Assembly (NCBI GenBank): GCA_040219275.1
Contig: JAVJSU010000027.1
Span: 1-64,000, forward strand
Direction of reading: 5' to 3'
Source: JAVJSU01 sp040219275
Lineage (GTDB): Bacteria; Chloroflexota; Anaerolineae; Aggregatilineales; Phototrophicaceae
Length of the DNA: 64,000 bases
Position numbers and translations under genes: made by a program
Notes under the pieces: model-generated
What the model was told of the DNA's origin: nothing
The model's input: only the letters and a program-made list of their open reading frames with translations
The model's database searches: none
Shown here: in pieces, positions 8,359 to 16,093 of the stretch
How positions within the stretch are numbered: position 1 is the first letter of the stretch
Layout: each line of letters opens with the position of its first letter

Positions 8359-9261
8359 TTAGTCGTCGATCTCGCTGATAAAGTCCATCAAATCGTCATC
8401 CGGCGCGAACCATTCGCCTTCAAGTTGATGGTTTGCAAAGCGCGTGTGTAGCTCTTGTTCCAGCGCTTTACCACCTTTCAGCGTTTTGAGGATGCGTAAA
8501 GGATAGGGAGAGGCGGTGCTGAGGGTTTGCAGGCGCTTTTCCGGTTCAGCAGAGTAGCCAATTTTGATCGGTCCGTTGTCGCCTTGCTGAATGAAATAAA
8601 CGTATTCGGTAAAGGTCGATTGTGTGCTACCACTACCTTCACCCACATACGCATATTCGGGCAGACGCAAACGTTCCATCAAGTCTTCATTGCGGGCATA
8701 TTGCTTATATAAGCTGACATCAAAGCGATCGGGATGAAAACCCGCATACGTCCATGTTTGCGCCGGATGGGTGTTTAAGAGGGTTATGCCAGTTTGGGCA
8801 ATGGATTGTACCCGCGCCATATATTCGGATTGCTCTTCGTTAAAGACGGTTAAGGGTTGGCGCACCGCCCGCCGCAATGATCCCCGTTTACGCGTTCCCC
8901 TGAAGAGGAACAGGGCAAACGGTGGCGTAATCGAAAATGGGATTTTTAAGTAACGTCCGCGCAAACTCTCAGTTGTATTTTGCTGGTCAAAGCCGAAGAT
9001 CGCGGCATTCCAGACGGCACGACGCAATTCACGGCGGGTAATCTCCCGGAATAGCTTCATGTTCCAGCGTAATGCACGGCAGGTCACGTAGAAGCTGACG
9101 GTTGTCATCTCCGCGATTTGACCGCACCATTCGGTTATAATTTGCTCAAAGTCCGGCAAAGTGGCGACTTCATCGGGCAATTCAAACACAGTGCGAAAAA
9201 CATCATGCGCGGAAGCAGTCTCTAATTTTGGTGCGTTTACAAATAAAAGTGTAAGTCTCAT
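8359..9261 (-). CDS. Protein with C-terminal GIY-YIG-like (T5orf172) domain
   Basis: 300 residues. The first 210 residues match nothing I recognise; they contain several basic helices (REITRRELRRAVWNA). Residues 215-295 form a GIY-YIG variant of the T5orf172/MUG113 type: YVYFIQQGDNGPIKIGYS, EPEKRLQTLSTASP and LEQELHTRFANHQLEGEWF, with the catalytic-type Arg in KRLQ and the Glu-Trp-Phe end. The family is found in phage and bacterial proteins with assumed nuclease activity on DNA. Nothing next to it suggests a phage or defence island. The first Tyr pair is read as YVY and KIG rather than the classical GIY, so catalytic ability is likely but not certain. Confidence 0.75.
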   Translation of the reverse strand: MRLTLLFVNAPKLETASAHDVFRTVFELPDEVATLPDFEQIITEWCGQIAEMTTVSFYVTCRALRWNMKLFREITRRELRRAVWNAAIFGFDQQNTTESLRGRYLKIPFSITPPFALFLFRGTRKRGSLRRAVRQPLTVFNEEQSEYMARVQSIAQTGITLLNTHPAQTWTYAGFHPDRFDVSLYKQYARNEDLMERLRLPEYAYVGEGSGSTQSTFTEYVYFIQQGDNGPIKIGYSAEPEKRLQTLSTASPYPLRILKTLKGGKALEQELHTRFANHQLEGEWFAPDDDLMDFISEIDD

Positions 9262-9360
9262 ATGCTGAGTTTGGTAAAGCCTTTATTAGCAAGCAAATCT
9301 ATTCTAGCAGGGATTCAGCCAGACTCACACCATAAGCCGCACAAAAATTCGAATGTTCCG

Positions 9361-10341
9361 TTAGCCCTCAAAGCGACGGGTGACTTCTGTTAAGTCTGCC
9401 ACGCCACCGTTTGTCGCCACGAGTACGCCTGCCCCGATGACGCTCACATCTTCGCCAAGCACGGGGAGGACAATTTTCAAATCCTTCCAGTAATCGTCGT
9501 CAATGGATTGTGCTTTAATTGCGTCCCACATCGGTTCAAAGGCAATATCATGCAGGTTGGCGGTCACGCCACCACCGATCACGATGATATCGGGGTTAAA
9601 CAGGTGTAATAGCGTCACAATCCCCGAACCAATAATTGACCATGAGCGCCTGACGACATCCAACGCCAGTGCATCCCCTTGATGCGCCGCAATACCCACT
9701 GTAGCGCCCTGAACCTTATCCAGTTCGCCGTCGACAAGATCAACAATGCTCGATTTTTCACCCGCTTTGATGCGCTTGACGGCATGGGTCGCCATATCCG
9801 GTCCAGCCGCTTCAAGCTCAAGTGTGGAGGTGCGATCGCCGACGAGCATAACCATGTGTCCGGCTTCTGCCGCCAAGCCTGACCGACCAAGCAATAAGCG
9901 CCCATCGGTGATGATTCCGCTACCGATACCTGTGCTTACCGTCAGATAGATGGCATGACGATAACCATATGCCGCCCCGCGTACTGCTTCTGCGAGTGCC
10001 GCGACATTGGCATCATTGCCCACATAAACCGGCACGCCAAATTCTTTAGACAAAATATCCCCTAACGGAACATCATGCCAGCCGGGTAGATTCGGTGGGG
10101 CGACTACAACGCCTGTTTTGGGATTCAATGGACCGGGTGCGGAAATGCCAATGCCAGCGGGTTTACCATCAGTCGGCAAAACCAGATGAATCAGTGCTTT
10201 GATCCTATCTAGTGTTGCGTCTAAGCCACCTTCTGCGAGGGTGAGTGTTTCTTCTCGCCGGATAATACGTAAGGATTTATCAAGTAAGGCGGCACGTACA
10301 CGCGTCCCGCCTAAATCTACGCCAATGATCTCATTCGCCAT
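9361..10341 (-). CDS. ROK family sugar kinase without the zinc cysteines
   Basis: 326 residues. It shows the ASKHA ATP-binding phosphate-1 motif GVDLGGTRVRAALLD at residue 5, the ROK sugar-binding region (APGPLNP, NDANVAALAEAV), phosphate-2 STGIGSGIITDGRLL and the late GGG motif near residue 260. It most likely phosphorylates glucose or a related hexose or amino sugar at C6 with ATP. ROK kinases usually bind zinc through a CxCGxxGCxE stretch just after the conserved EAGH. Here the sequence after EAGHM is VMLVGDRTSTLELEAAG, and there is no cysteine in the whole protein. The helix-turn-helix of ROK repressors is absent, so it is an enzyme, not an NagC-type regulator. GGGG before the ATG supports the start. 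Confidence 0.88.
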   Translation of the reverse strand: MANEIIGVDLGGTRVRAALLDKSLRIIRREETLTLAEGGLDATLDRIKALIHLVLPTDGKPAGIGISAPGPLNPKTGVVVAPPNLPGWHDVPLGDILSKEFGVPVYVGNDANVAALAEAVRGAAYGYRHAIYLTVSTGIGSGIITDGRLLLGRSGLAAEAGHMVMLVGDRTSTLELEAAGPDMATHAVKRIKAGEKSSIVDLVDGELDKVQGATVGIAAHQGDALALDVVRRSWSIIGSGIVTLLHLFNPDIIVIGGGVTANLHDIAFEPMWDAIKAQSIDDDYWKDLKIVLPVLGEDVSVIGAGVLVATNGGVADLTEVTRRFEG

Positions 10342-10411
10342 AAAATGCCCCTTTTCGCGTGTTGTAATTACCCATGATTGTAAAACATTTCACAGGGTAA
10401 ATCGACTGATG

Positions 10412-10429
10412 TTTGTCATCATTGACAAC
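10412..10429. promoter_or_regulatory. Dyad TTGTCA-N4-TGACAA upstream of ROK kinase
   Basis: TTGTCA (10413-10418) and TGACAA (10423-10428) form a perfect 6-base dyad with a 4-base centre, 72 bases before the ROK kinase start and just after the GNAT stop. Its place between two minus-strand genes fits an operator for the kinase gene, but no promoter elements around it are convincing. Confidence 0.3.
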
Positions 10430-10460
10430 ATTTTGAGGCAATATGAGACTTTACAATCGC

Positions 10461-10979
10461 TTATTCAGCCTTTTTACGGCGGATCACATACACGCGGGTC
10501 ACTGTACCATCCTCATTAGGACGATCTTCCACGAAGGACATCCCTATTTTGGGCATGATTTTCTGCGAGGCGATATTTTCGGGGGTGATTGTGGCGTAAA
10601 TTTCGTCTAATTCTGAGATGCCAAACACGTAATCTAGCATGGCGGAACTGGCTTCAGTTGCGTAGCCCTTGCCCCAATACGGCTGATTAAACGCGTAGAT
10701 AATTTCATCAAACTCGTTCTCAGGCGGGCGGACTACACCACAAATGCCGATAAAATTGCCGGTTTTACGCTCGAATACGCCGGATGTACCATAACCTCGA
10801 TTGGCATACTTACCCTGACATACGTCAATCCATCCCGCGCATTCTTCACGCGTCATGACACTACCATCATCCATGTATTGCATAGCTACCGGATCACTAC
10901 ACAGGGCGGTTAAATCGTCCACATCATCCGGCGTTAAATGTCGCACCTGCAATCGTTCTGTCTCATAGCAAATTGTCAT
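10461..10979 (-). CDS. GNAT N-acetyltransferase, RimJ/RimL-like
   Basis: 172 residues from the ATG at 10979, which opens MTICYETERLQVRHLTP as is usual for this family. An in-frame ATG at 10997 would add six residues and has no ribosome binding site. The acetyl-CoA motif region is PYWGKGYATEASSAMLDYVF (the R/QxxGxG/A loop as GKGYAT), followed by ISELDEIYATITPENIASQK, in which the Asn-x-x-Ser helix is typical of RimJ/RimL enzymes. It transfers an acetyl group from acetyl-CoA to an amino group of a protein or small molecule. The substrate is unknown and no neighbour points to one. Confidence 0.88.
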   Translation of the reverse strand: MTICYETERLQVRHLTPDDVDDLTALCSDPVAMQYMDDGSVMTREECAGWIDVCQGKYANRGYGTSGVFERKTGNFIGICGVVRPPENEFDEIIYAFNQPYWGKGYATEASSAMLDYVFGISELDEIYATITPENIASQKIMPKIGMSFVEDRPNEDGTVTRVYVIRRKKAE

Positions 10980-11067
10980 CTTGCATTCTCTTTTCATTCT
11001 GTGTCAAATAAATTCACAAAGAACCACAAAGGATCAATAAAGACATATTAGCACGTAAAAAGGCAAC

Positions 11068-11098
11068 AAAAAAGGGTAAATCTTGACGATTCACCCTT
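11068..11098 (-). terminator. Intrinsic terminator after DyP peroxidase gene
   Basis: On the minus strand AAGGGTGAATC pairs with GATTTACCCTT (one G-T pair) across the loop GTCAA and runs straight into six T. It starts 25 bases after the peroxidase stop codon. Confidence 0.85.
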
Positions 11099-11122
11099 CT
11101 AATTCGGTGCGTTGTTGATGTG

Positions 11123-12799
11123 CTATTTGGCGATGAAGCGCAGAGCGGCAATCCCCGGCATGAATAGATATGCACCGCCCCGTACATGCACAAAGCGCGG
11201 TACTTCCGGCAGACGTTTGCGGAATGTTCCTTTCTCTGGAATCGTCATGTGGGTCGGGTCTGTGGGTGTGCTGGCATCGCCTAAAATGGGGTCTTTATTG
11301 TCATATATGCCATTAAAGCGTTCATCATTTGTCCATGCGTGCATAATGAATTCAAATTGACGTTGAATGTTCGAATTTACGCCGAAGAAGTGAATCCCCC
11401 GCCCCTCTTCATCAGAGCCATAATCATGATCCTTATCAAAGGTGATTTCAAGCGGTGCGCCTTTATTTTCGATGAAGTCCGGCTCATGCACCTGATAATC
11501 TGCCAACTTGCCCCACGAAACCGAACGGCGCATGATGCGATGCTGGCGCGAACTGGCAGAACGGGCGGGAATATCCGTCAGGTGCATACTGTCAATCAGC
11601 GAATCTCGCGGGTGATTGCGGCGGATATGCGACCCCCACGGACAGCCAAACCCAAGCTCATCGTCAATTTTGTCATCTGCGCCTTGATTGATGTAATGGA
11701 AGTTATTGATGAGGCTATTATTGCGTTCGTCAATGGCACGTTTCGCCAATTCGGGGTCATCTTTATCCGGTGCGAGTGCCATCGGGACACCGCTTGTCCA
11801 ACGCCCGACACACTTCGCGCCAAGCCATGACATCCGATCAGGATCAGCGCCACCATACAGGGTTTCCGCCTGATCGCGCATGTATTTCCAGAAGGCATCA
11901 ATGTCTTGCTCCAACTTACGATAAACGACATAGGAGCCATTCCGCCCGAAGTCCATCACCGTGTTGACATCCGGCGGTAAGGTTGGCAATTCGACTTCCG
12001 GCAATCCGGCGTGGGGTTCATTGAGCAACAACGGTGAGGATGCTAATTGTCCGTATTCATCTTCATAACCGAGAATGAATTCGCCCGTCTTGATGACCGG
12101 ATCATCTTCTAAGCCGATAACCACCTGCTTGCCATTACGATTCTTGACGATCTGTCGTTGATCCAAAACGAGATCACGCGTATTGGCGATCCACGGGTTG
12201 GAAATGCCATCACGGAAGCCAAAAGGTTCCTTTTTGCTTTCCGGTGTAGACCCCGTCTGATCGTTCACGATGTAAACACCACTTGCGGAGGTGACGCTAC
12301 TATCTGCGCCAATTTCCTTAAAAAGCGGCGAGTCCATAGTGGTCTCAAGCAGGGCTTTAGTTTTGGCGTTAATCAGCACGACAATATGCTCTTCCGCCTC
12401 CGTGCCGATCTTCAACGGGTTACCCACCTGCCATGTTTCCGGTGAGCTTTCGCCCGTATCACCGAGCAGTTGAGCACGGGTTTCTTCGTAGATACCATCA
12501 ATGAATTCTCTGGCAAATGTCTCCAGTGTCGCCAGCGGAACCTGTAACTTTTTCAAGCCTTGATAGGTCACGGCAACATTAAGCGCCACATCACGATCAA
12601 CACGGTCATACCAATGTTGCACCGTCATGATTTCGTCGGTTAGCTCCCGCAACCATGCTTTTGCTCTGGTCACGTCTTGCACATGCAGGAACAAATAACG
12701 AGCATACGGTAGGATGCCGTAACCGTAAACAATAAATCCCTGTATGTCCGTCCATTGGTCATTGGTGAGTTCTGGAACAGTTCTTGGCTGTGGAATCAT
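11123..12799 (-). CDS. DyP-type haem peroxidase, large form
   Basis: 558 residues from ATG at 12799, which has GAGGA at 5-6 bases spacing. A TTG four codons upstream is open but poorer. The DyP signature GxxDG is present as GFRDGISNP near residue 194, where its Asp serves as distal catalytic acid. The haem region GCPWGSHIRRNHPRDS near residue 390 matches the HIRRxxPR motif of the family, and further Arg residues follow. No Tat or Sec signal is visible, so it should be cytoplasmic. The length fits the larger (class V-like) DyP group with extra inserts. It oxidises peroxide-dependent substrates such as dyes or phenols; the physiological substrate is unknown. It follows the duplicated protein at 12874-14187 by 75 bases, probably in one operon. 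Confidence 0.92.
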   Translation of the reverse strand: MIPQPRTVPELTNDQWTDIQGFIVYGYGILPYARYLFLHVQDVTRAKAWLRELTDEIMTVQHWYDRVDRDVALNVAVTYQGLKKLQVPLATLETFAREFIDGIYEETRAQLLGDTGESSPETWQVGNPLKIGTEAEEHIVVLINAKTKALLETTMDSPLFKEIGADSSVTSASGVYIVNDQTGSTPESKKEPFGFRDGISNPWIANTRDLVLDQRQIVKNRNGKQVVIGLEDDPVIKTGEFILGYEDEYGQLASSPLLLNEPHAGLPEVELPTLPPDVNTVMDFGRNGSYVVYRKLEQDIDAFWKYMRDQAETLYGGADPDRMSWLGAKCVGRWTSGVPMALAPDKDDPELAKRAIDERNNSLINNFHYINQGADDKIDDELGFGCPWGSHIRRNHPRDSLIDSMHLTDIPARSASSRQHRIMRRSVSWGKLADYQVHEPDFIENKGAPLEITFDKDHDYGSDEEGRGIHFFGVNSNIQRQFEFIMHAWTNDERFNGIYDNKDPILGDASTPTDPTHMTIPEKGTFRKRLPEVPRFVHVRGGAYLFMPGIAALRFIAK

Positions 12800-12873
12800 A
12801 TCAGTCCTCAATTTAACTAACTTTTACTTATCATTGTTTTCATGGGTTCAGGCTATCCAGAGCATAGGATACT

Positions 12874-14187
12874 TTAAAACCGTTCAAGCCAACTTTCCGC
12901 ATTGCCACTGAACATGCCGGATGGAAAACCATCATTCATGCGGTCATCGCGGCTCATGTTGCGAACAGTGAGATCAGGATAGCCGCTATAGAACACGCTG
13001 GATTGAATCTGTACCCGGCGCAACCACCGCCGGAATGACGCAATATCCCGCGTACCATAAGGCGAAAAGCCAACAAAATTGTGTAATTCAATATCGAGAA
13101 TGGGATGAATATGATTGACGAAATCTGCGATGTAATTTTCCCATGTGCCATCGTAGCAGGTCATAAAAAGCAAGCGACGGTTATCATCAATCAGCGCCCA
13201 CACGCCGAAATGCACGGTGCTCAAGCCGCCCAATGACCCCGGAGGCAATAAATATTTGCCCGCTAACCCGATATAAAACATGATAACGCGCATCCGCAAC
13301 ACCCGTAACCAGCGATTGTCTGTCTTGAACGTCAGGTACAGATTAAACTGATTCTGGGCAATCACATTTTCACGCGAATACAGCCGCATGGTTTCTACAC
13401 GGTTCACGTCCATTGCGACGAGGGCTTTTGTTTCTATTGACGCAAGTTCATCTTCCAACGCGCCGGTTTGTCCGGCAAAGGGCGCATTCGATTCTTTATA
13501 GGGTTGTGCCAATAGCAGATAAAGAAATCCGATTGCTCCGCCAACCACCAGAATCGTCAACGGGAATACGAAGCACAGAATCAACACCCCCAGCAGAAGC
13601 GCACCGATGGCGGCAAACGTCAGGTTTTTACGCATCGGGTAGGTTTTGTTGAAGCTGATCTTGTTGAGTTTCTTGATTTCTTTGAGCGCGGCGGCATTAT
13701 CGGGCGATTTATCCAGAATCGCTTCGATCTTCTGACGCAGGTCACGCTTTTCGTTTAGCGTGGCGACGGTATCATCCGGAAAGGTGGAATAAAAAATGTT
13801 TTCCTTAACGCGATGTTTGTCATCCGTCAAAAATTGGAGTAGATTGCCATTGTAGCCTTCACACTTGCTCCAGATTGCGTCCATATCCGGCGACAGGGTC
13901 ACGATGTCGTTGATGAATGCTTCTACCGTGCCGTCAAAAACACCCCAGAAGGCGAGGCGATGATGGCGATCTTCTTGACCGCGATCCTGGTCTTCGCCCG
14001 CGTAGATAACTGTATCTTCGTTCTTGCCCGGTACGATCATAAGACGGACAAAATGTGCGGTATTGCCAAAACGAATGTAGGGATTATCTGGACGGTATGG
14101 GTTTTGTACTTGCTTTAAGATGCCATACAGTTCAAACATCTGTTTATGCTTAATGTTGACGATAGCGACGAGTGAATTCTGTGCCAT
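12874..14187 (-). CDS. Membrane protein with internal duplication, DyP partner
   Basis: 437 residues of unknown family. Residues 1-160 and 265-430 are related to each other: both carry an HF-x motif before a strand (HFVRLMIVPG / VHFGVWALID), then F/YDGT-x-E-x-FI/YI (FDGTVEAFINDIV / YDGTWENYIADFV), and near the end FYSTFPDDTV / FYSGYPDLTV. Between them lies a hydrophobic hairpin at about 188-225 (ALLLGVLILCFVFPLTILVV). The repeated unit has the strand/helix rhythm of a ferredoxin-like alpha/beta barrel, the fold of DyP peroxidases, but no GxxDG or haem histidine motif is seen. It has an excellent GGGGGG ribosome binding site and lies directly before the peroxidase gene, so a role as membrane partner of that enzyme is inferred. 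Confidence 0.7.
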   Translation of the reverse strand: MAQNSLVAIVNIKHKQMFELYGILKQVQNPYRPDNPYIRFGNTAHFVRLMIVPGKNEDTVIYAGEDQDRGQEDRHHRLAFWGVFDGTVEAFINDIVTLSPDMDAIWSKCEGYNGNLLQFLTDDKHRVKENIFYSTFPDDTVATLNEKRDLRQKIEAILDKSPDNAAALKEIKKLNKISFNKTYPMRKNLTFAAIGALLLGVLILCFVFPLTILVVGGAIGFLYLLLAQPYKESNAPFAGQTGALEDELASIETKALVAMDVNRVETMRLYSRENVIAQNQFNLYLTFKTDNRWLRVLRMRVIMFYIGLAGKYLLPPGSLGGLSTVHFGVWALIDDNRRLLFMTCYDGTWENYIADFVNHIHPILDIELHNFVGFSPYGTRDIASFRRWLRRVQIQSSVFYSGYPDLTVRNMSRDDRMNDGFPSGMFSGNAESWLERF

Positions 14188-14327
14188 TATCCCCCCTGAT
14201 AATTTGCGATCAGCGATAGTCTCATTATAAGGGACTCTATGATTTCTTGCTTAACGCATTACAAAAGTGATACGTTATGGAGAATATGCTACACTTAATT
14301 TGGGTATCAAATTTTGGATTAAACTTA

Positions 14328-14906
14328 ATGTCTGCCCTACCTCATCACATCAAACAAATGTCAGAAGATGAATATTTAGCCTTCGAGCGCGGCAGTGAAG
14401 GCAAGCATGAATACGTCAATGGCGACGTTTTTGCAATGACAGGTGCTAGCCATACGCATAATTTGATTTGTGCGTATACGATTGCCGCACTCGTCAACGC
14501 ACTCGGCGATAAGCCATGTGAAGTCTACCCATCTGATATGCGCCTTAAGGTCGCGCAGGCACGCTATGCCTATCCAGACATAAGTATTGTCTGTGGCGAT
14601 TCTGAATTTGCTGATGACACATTTGATACTTTGCTGAACCCTATTGTGCTGATAGAAGTACTTTCGCCATCGACAGCAAACTATGATCGTACCGATAAAT
14701 TTCGTCAGTATCGGAAATTGCCATCATTGAAAGAATATTTACTCATCGCGCAGGATAGTCCGCATATAGAATACTATGCCCGCCGAACCGATAACACATG
14801 GGCGCTCACCGATATTGATGGATTAGATGCACAGATCGAATTAGCGTCAATCGGGTGTATTCTGCCTTTAGCAGATGTTTATCGCAAAGTGACATTTGAT
14901 AGGTGA
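14328..14906 (+). CDS. Uma2 family (DUF820) PD-(D/E)XK nuclease-like protein
   Basis: 192 residues from the ATG at 14328 (MSALPHHIKQMSEDEYL). An ATG 51 bases upstream is in frame but adds residues unlike the family. The restriction-endonuclease-like core is complete: EYVNGDVFAMTGAS with the first acid, YPDISIVCGD with the PD, VLIEVLSPSTANYDR with the E-x-L/K core, then KEYLLIAQDSPHIEYYAR. Uma2 proteins are very numerous in Chloroflexi and cyanobacteria and are assumed to cut DNA, but a role has not been shown. The gene stands alone, converging with the following gene. Confidence 0.9.
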   Translation: MSALPHHIKQMSEDEYLAFERGSEGKHEYVNGDVFAMTGASHTHNLICAYTIAALVNALGDKPCEVYPSDMRLKVAQARYAYPDISIVCGDSEFADDTFDTLLNPIVLIEVLSPSTANYDRTDKFRQYRKLPSLKEYLLIAQDSPHIEYYARRTDNTWALTDIDGLDAQIELASIGCILPLADVYRKVTFDR

Positions 14907-14921
14907 TACGCTAAAAATCGG

Positions 14922-15974
14922 TTAGTTTCTATCGCTTAATAGCGCAGAAATATCCACAAAATCAAGTTCAGCAACACGATCCCTGATTGAAAAGAACGCC
15001 AGCCATTCACCGTTAGGCGAAAATTGGGGTGCGCCCGGATTATCGGGAGTCATAGGTGGAAGGTTAAGTGTGGCAAGTGTTTCTACGTGACCCGTGTTCG
15101 GATCATACAAATTTATAGAACCATCATCCAGTACCACAAGCACATTTCCACTATCATCTGGAGAAAATGCACTCGCAAGCACTGAATCCCCATCAAACGT
15201 TGTAATCATATGGCTGTTTTCTGGTTGTTCTGGCTTCCATATGACGAGATAGTTCAAGTTTGGATAAACAGTGGATAATTCTTCTACAGTTAACAATAAT
15301 TTGCCACCGTCTTCACTTATGTCGAACAAAGAATGACGATAAGATTCAAAGGGCGCATACTCAGTATCGTTGCAAATAAGCCCATCAAACTCAATCCAAT
15401 ATGGGTTCATTGAACTTGCATCCGGGAAATAGTAAATATGAACCAACCCAAAACTATCCGTGACAAATAAAGAGAGCGCATTGTTTCTTTCACTCCATAT
15501 TACATTCACAGGTTGACGAGTAGTTGTAGCACCAAAACTTTGAATCCCGGTATCAATTAACACATTGTCCGAACGCCTGAATAACTGAAACGTGAATCCG
15601 GGCGGAACCGGATCGTCATTTATACGTGAACTGAATACTAGTAGAGAATTGTCCGGTGAGGCTCGAACAATATCGGTGGTATTGATGAGAGAGGCTTCTT
15701 CGGGCGATAGTGCGGTTTGAGGGAACCATTGATCGCCAACAATGTATCGGCTGGTGGATGGAGAATACGCAACCCATGTAGTCAAACCTTCGAGTCCGTC
15801 GATTTCAAGGGTCGGGTCAATATACGTAAACCACTCGCTATTTGATAACCATGTTGCATAATTTGGGCTGGCGGAAAATGGAGTGTCACGGATTTCGTCG
15901 ATAATCTGCGCGTCTATGGCACAAAAGACAACTGTAATAACAAACAAAACCACTGCATACCTTGCTAATCGCAT
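14922..15974 (-). CDS. Secreted WD40-like beta-propeller protein
   Basis: 350 residues with a signal peptide (MRLARYAVVLFVITVVFCAIDAQ). The body has repeated propeller-blade signatures: SPDNSLLVFSSRI, ISEDGGKLLLTVEEL, FSPDDSGNVLVVLDDGSINLY and FSPNGEWLAFFSIRD. These are the 'SPDGxxLAF' blades of WD40-like/TolB-type propellers. No enzyme motif is visible. It probably binds a ligand or partner outside the membrane. GAGGA six bases before the ATG supports the start. It is divergent from mutS across about 120 bases and convergent with the Uma2 gene. Confidence 0.75.
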   Translation of the reverse strand: MRLARYAVVLFVITVVFCAIDAQIIDEIRDTPFSASPNYATWLSNSEWFTYIDPTLEIDGLEGLTTWVAYSPSTSRYIVGDQWFPQTALSPEEASLINTTDIVRASPDNSLLVFSSRINDDPVPPGFTFQLFRRSDNVLIDTGIQSFGATTTRQPVNVIWSERNNALSLFVTDSFGLVHIYYFPDASSMNPYWIEFDGLICNDTEYAPFESYRHSLFDISEDGGKLLLTVEELSTVYPNLNYLVIWKPEQPENSHMITTFDGDSVLASAFSPDDSGNVLVVLDDGSINLYDPNTGHVETLATLNLPPMTPDNPGAPQFSPNGEWLAFFSIRDRVAELDFVDISALLSDRN

Positions 15975-16093
15975 TAGTCATCCTCTAAAATCCACTCATT
16001 AACACATTTGTTCTTGCATTCACATGCAGGCTACAATAACATACACTTATTCATGAAACCCACGCAATAAATAGATAAAACTAGGACGCAACA

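Noticed and set aside
10999..11010. TTGACA on the minus strand upstream of the GNAT gene as a -35 box
   Set aside because: It lies within about ten bases of the start codon, too near for a promoter of that gene.
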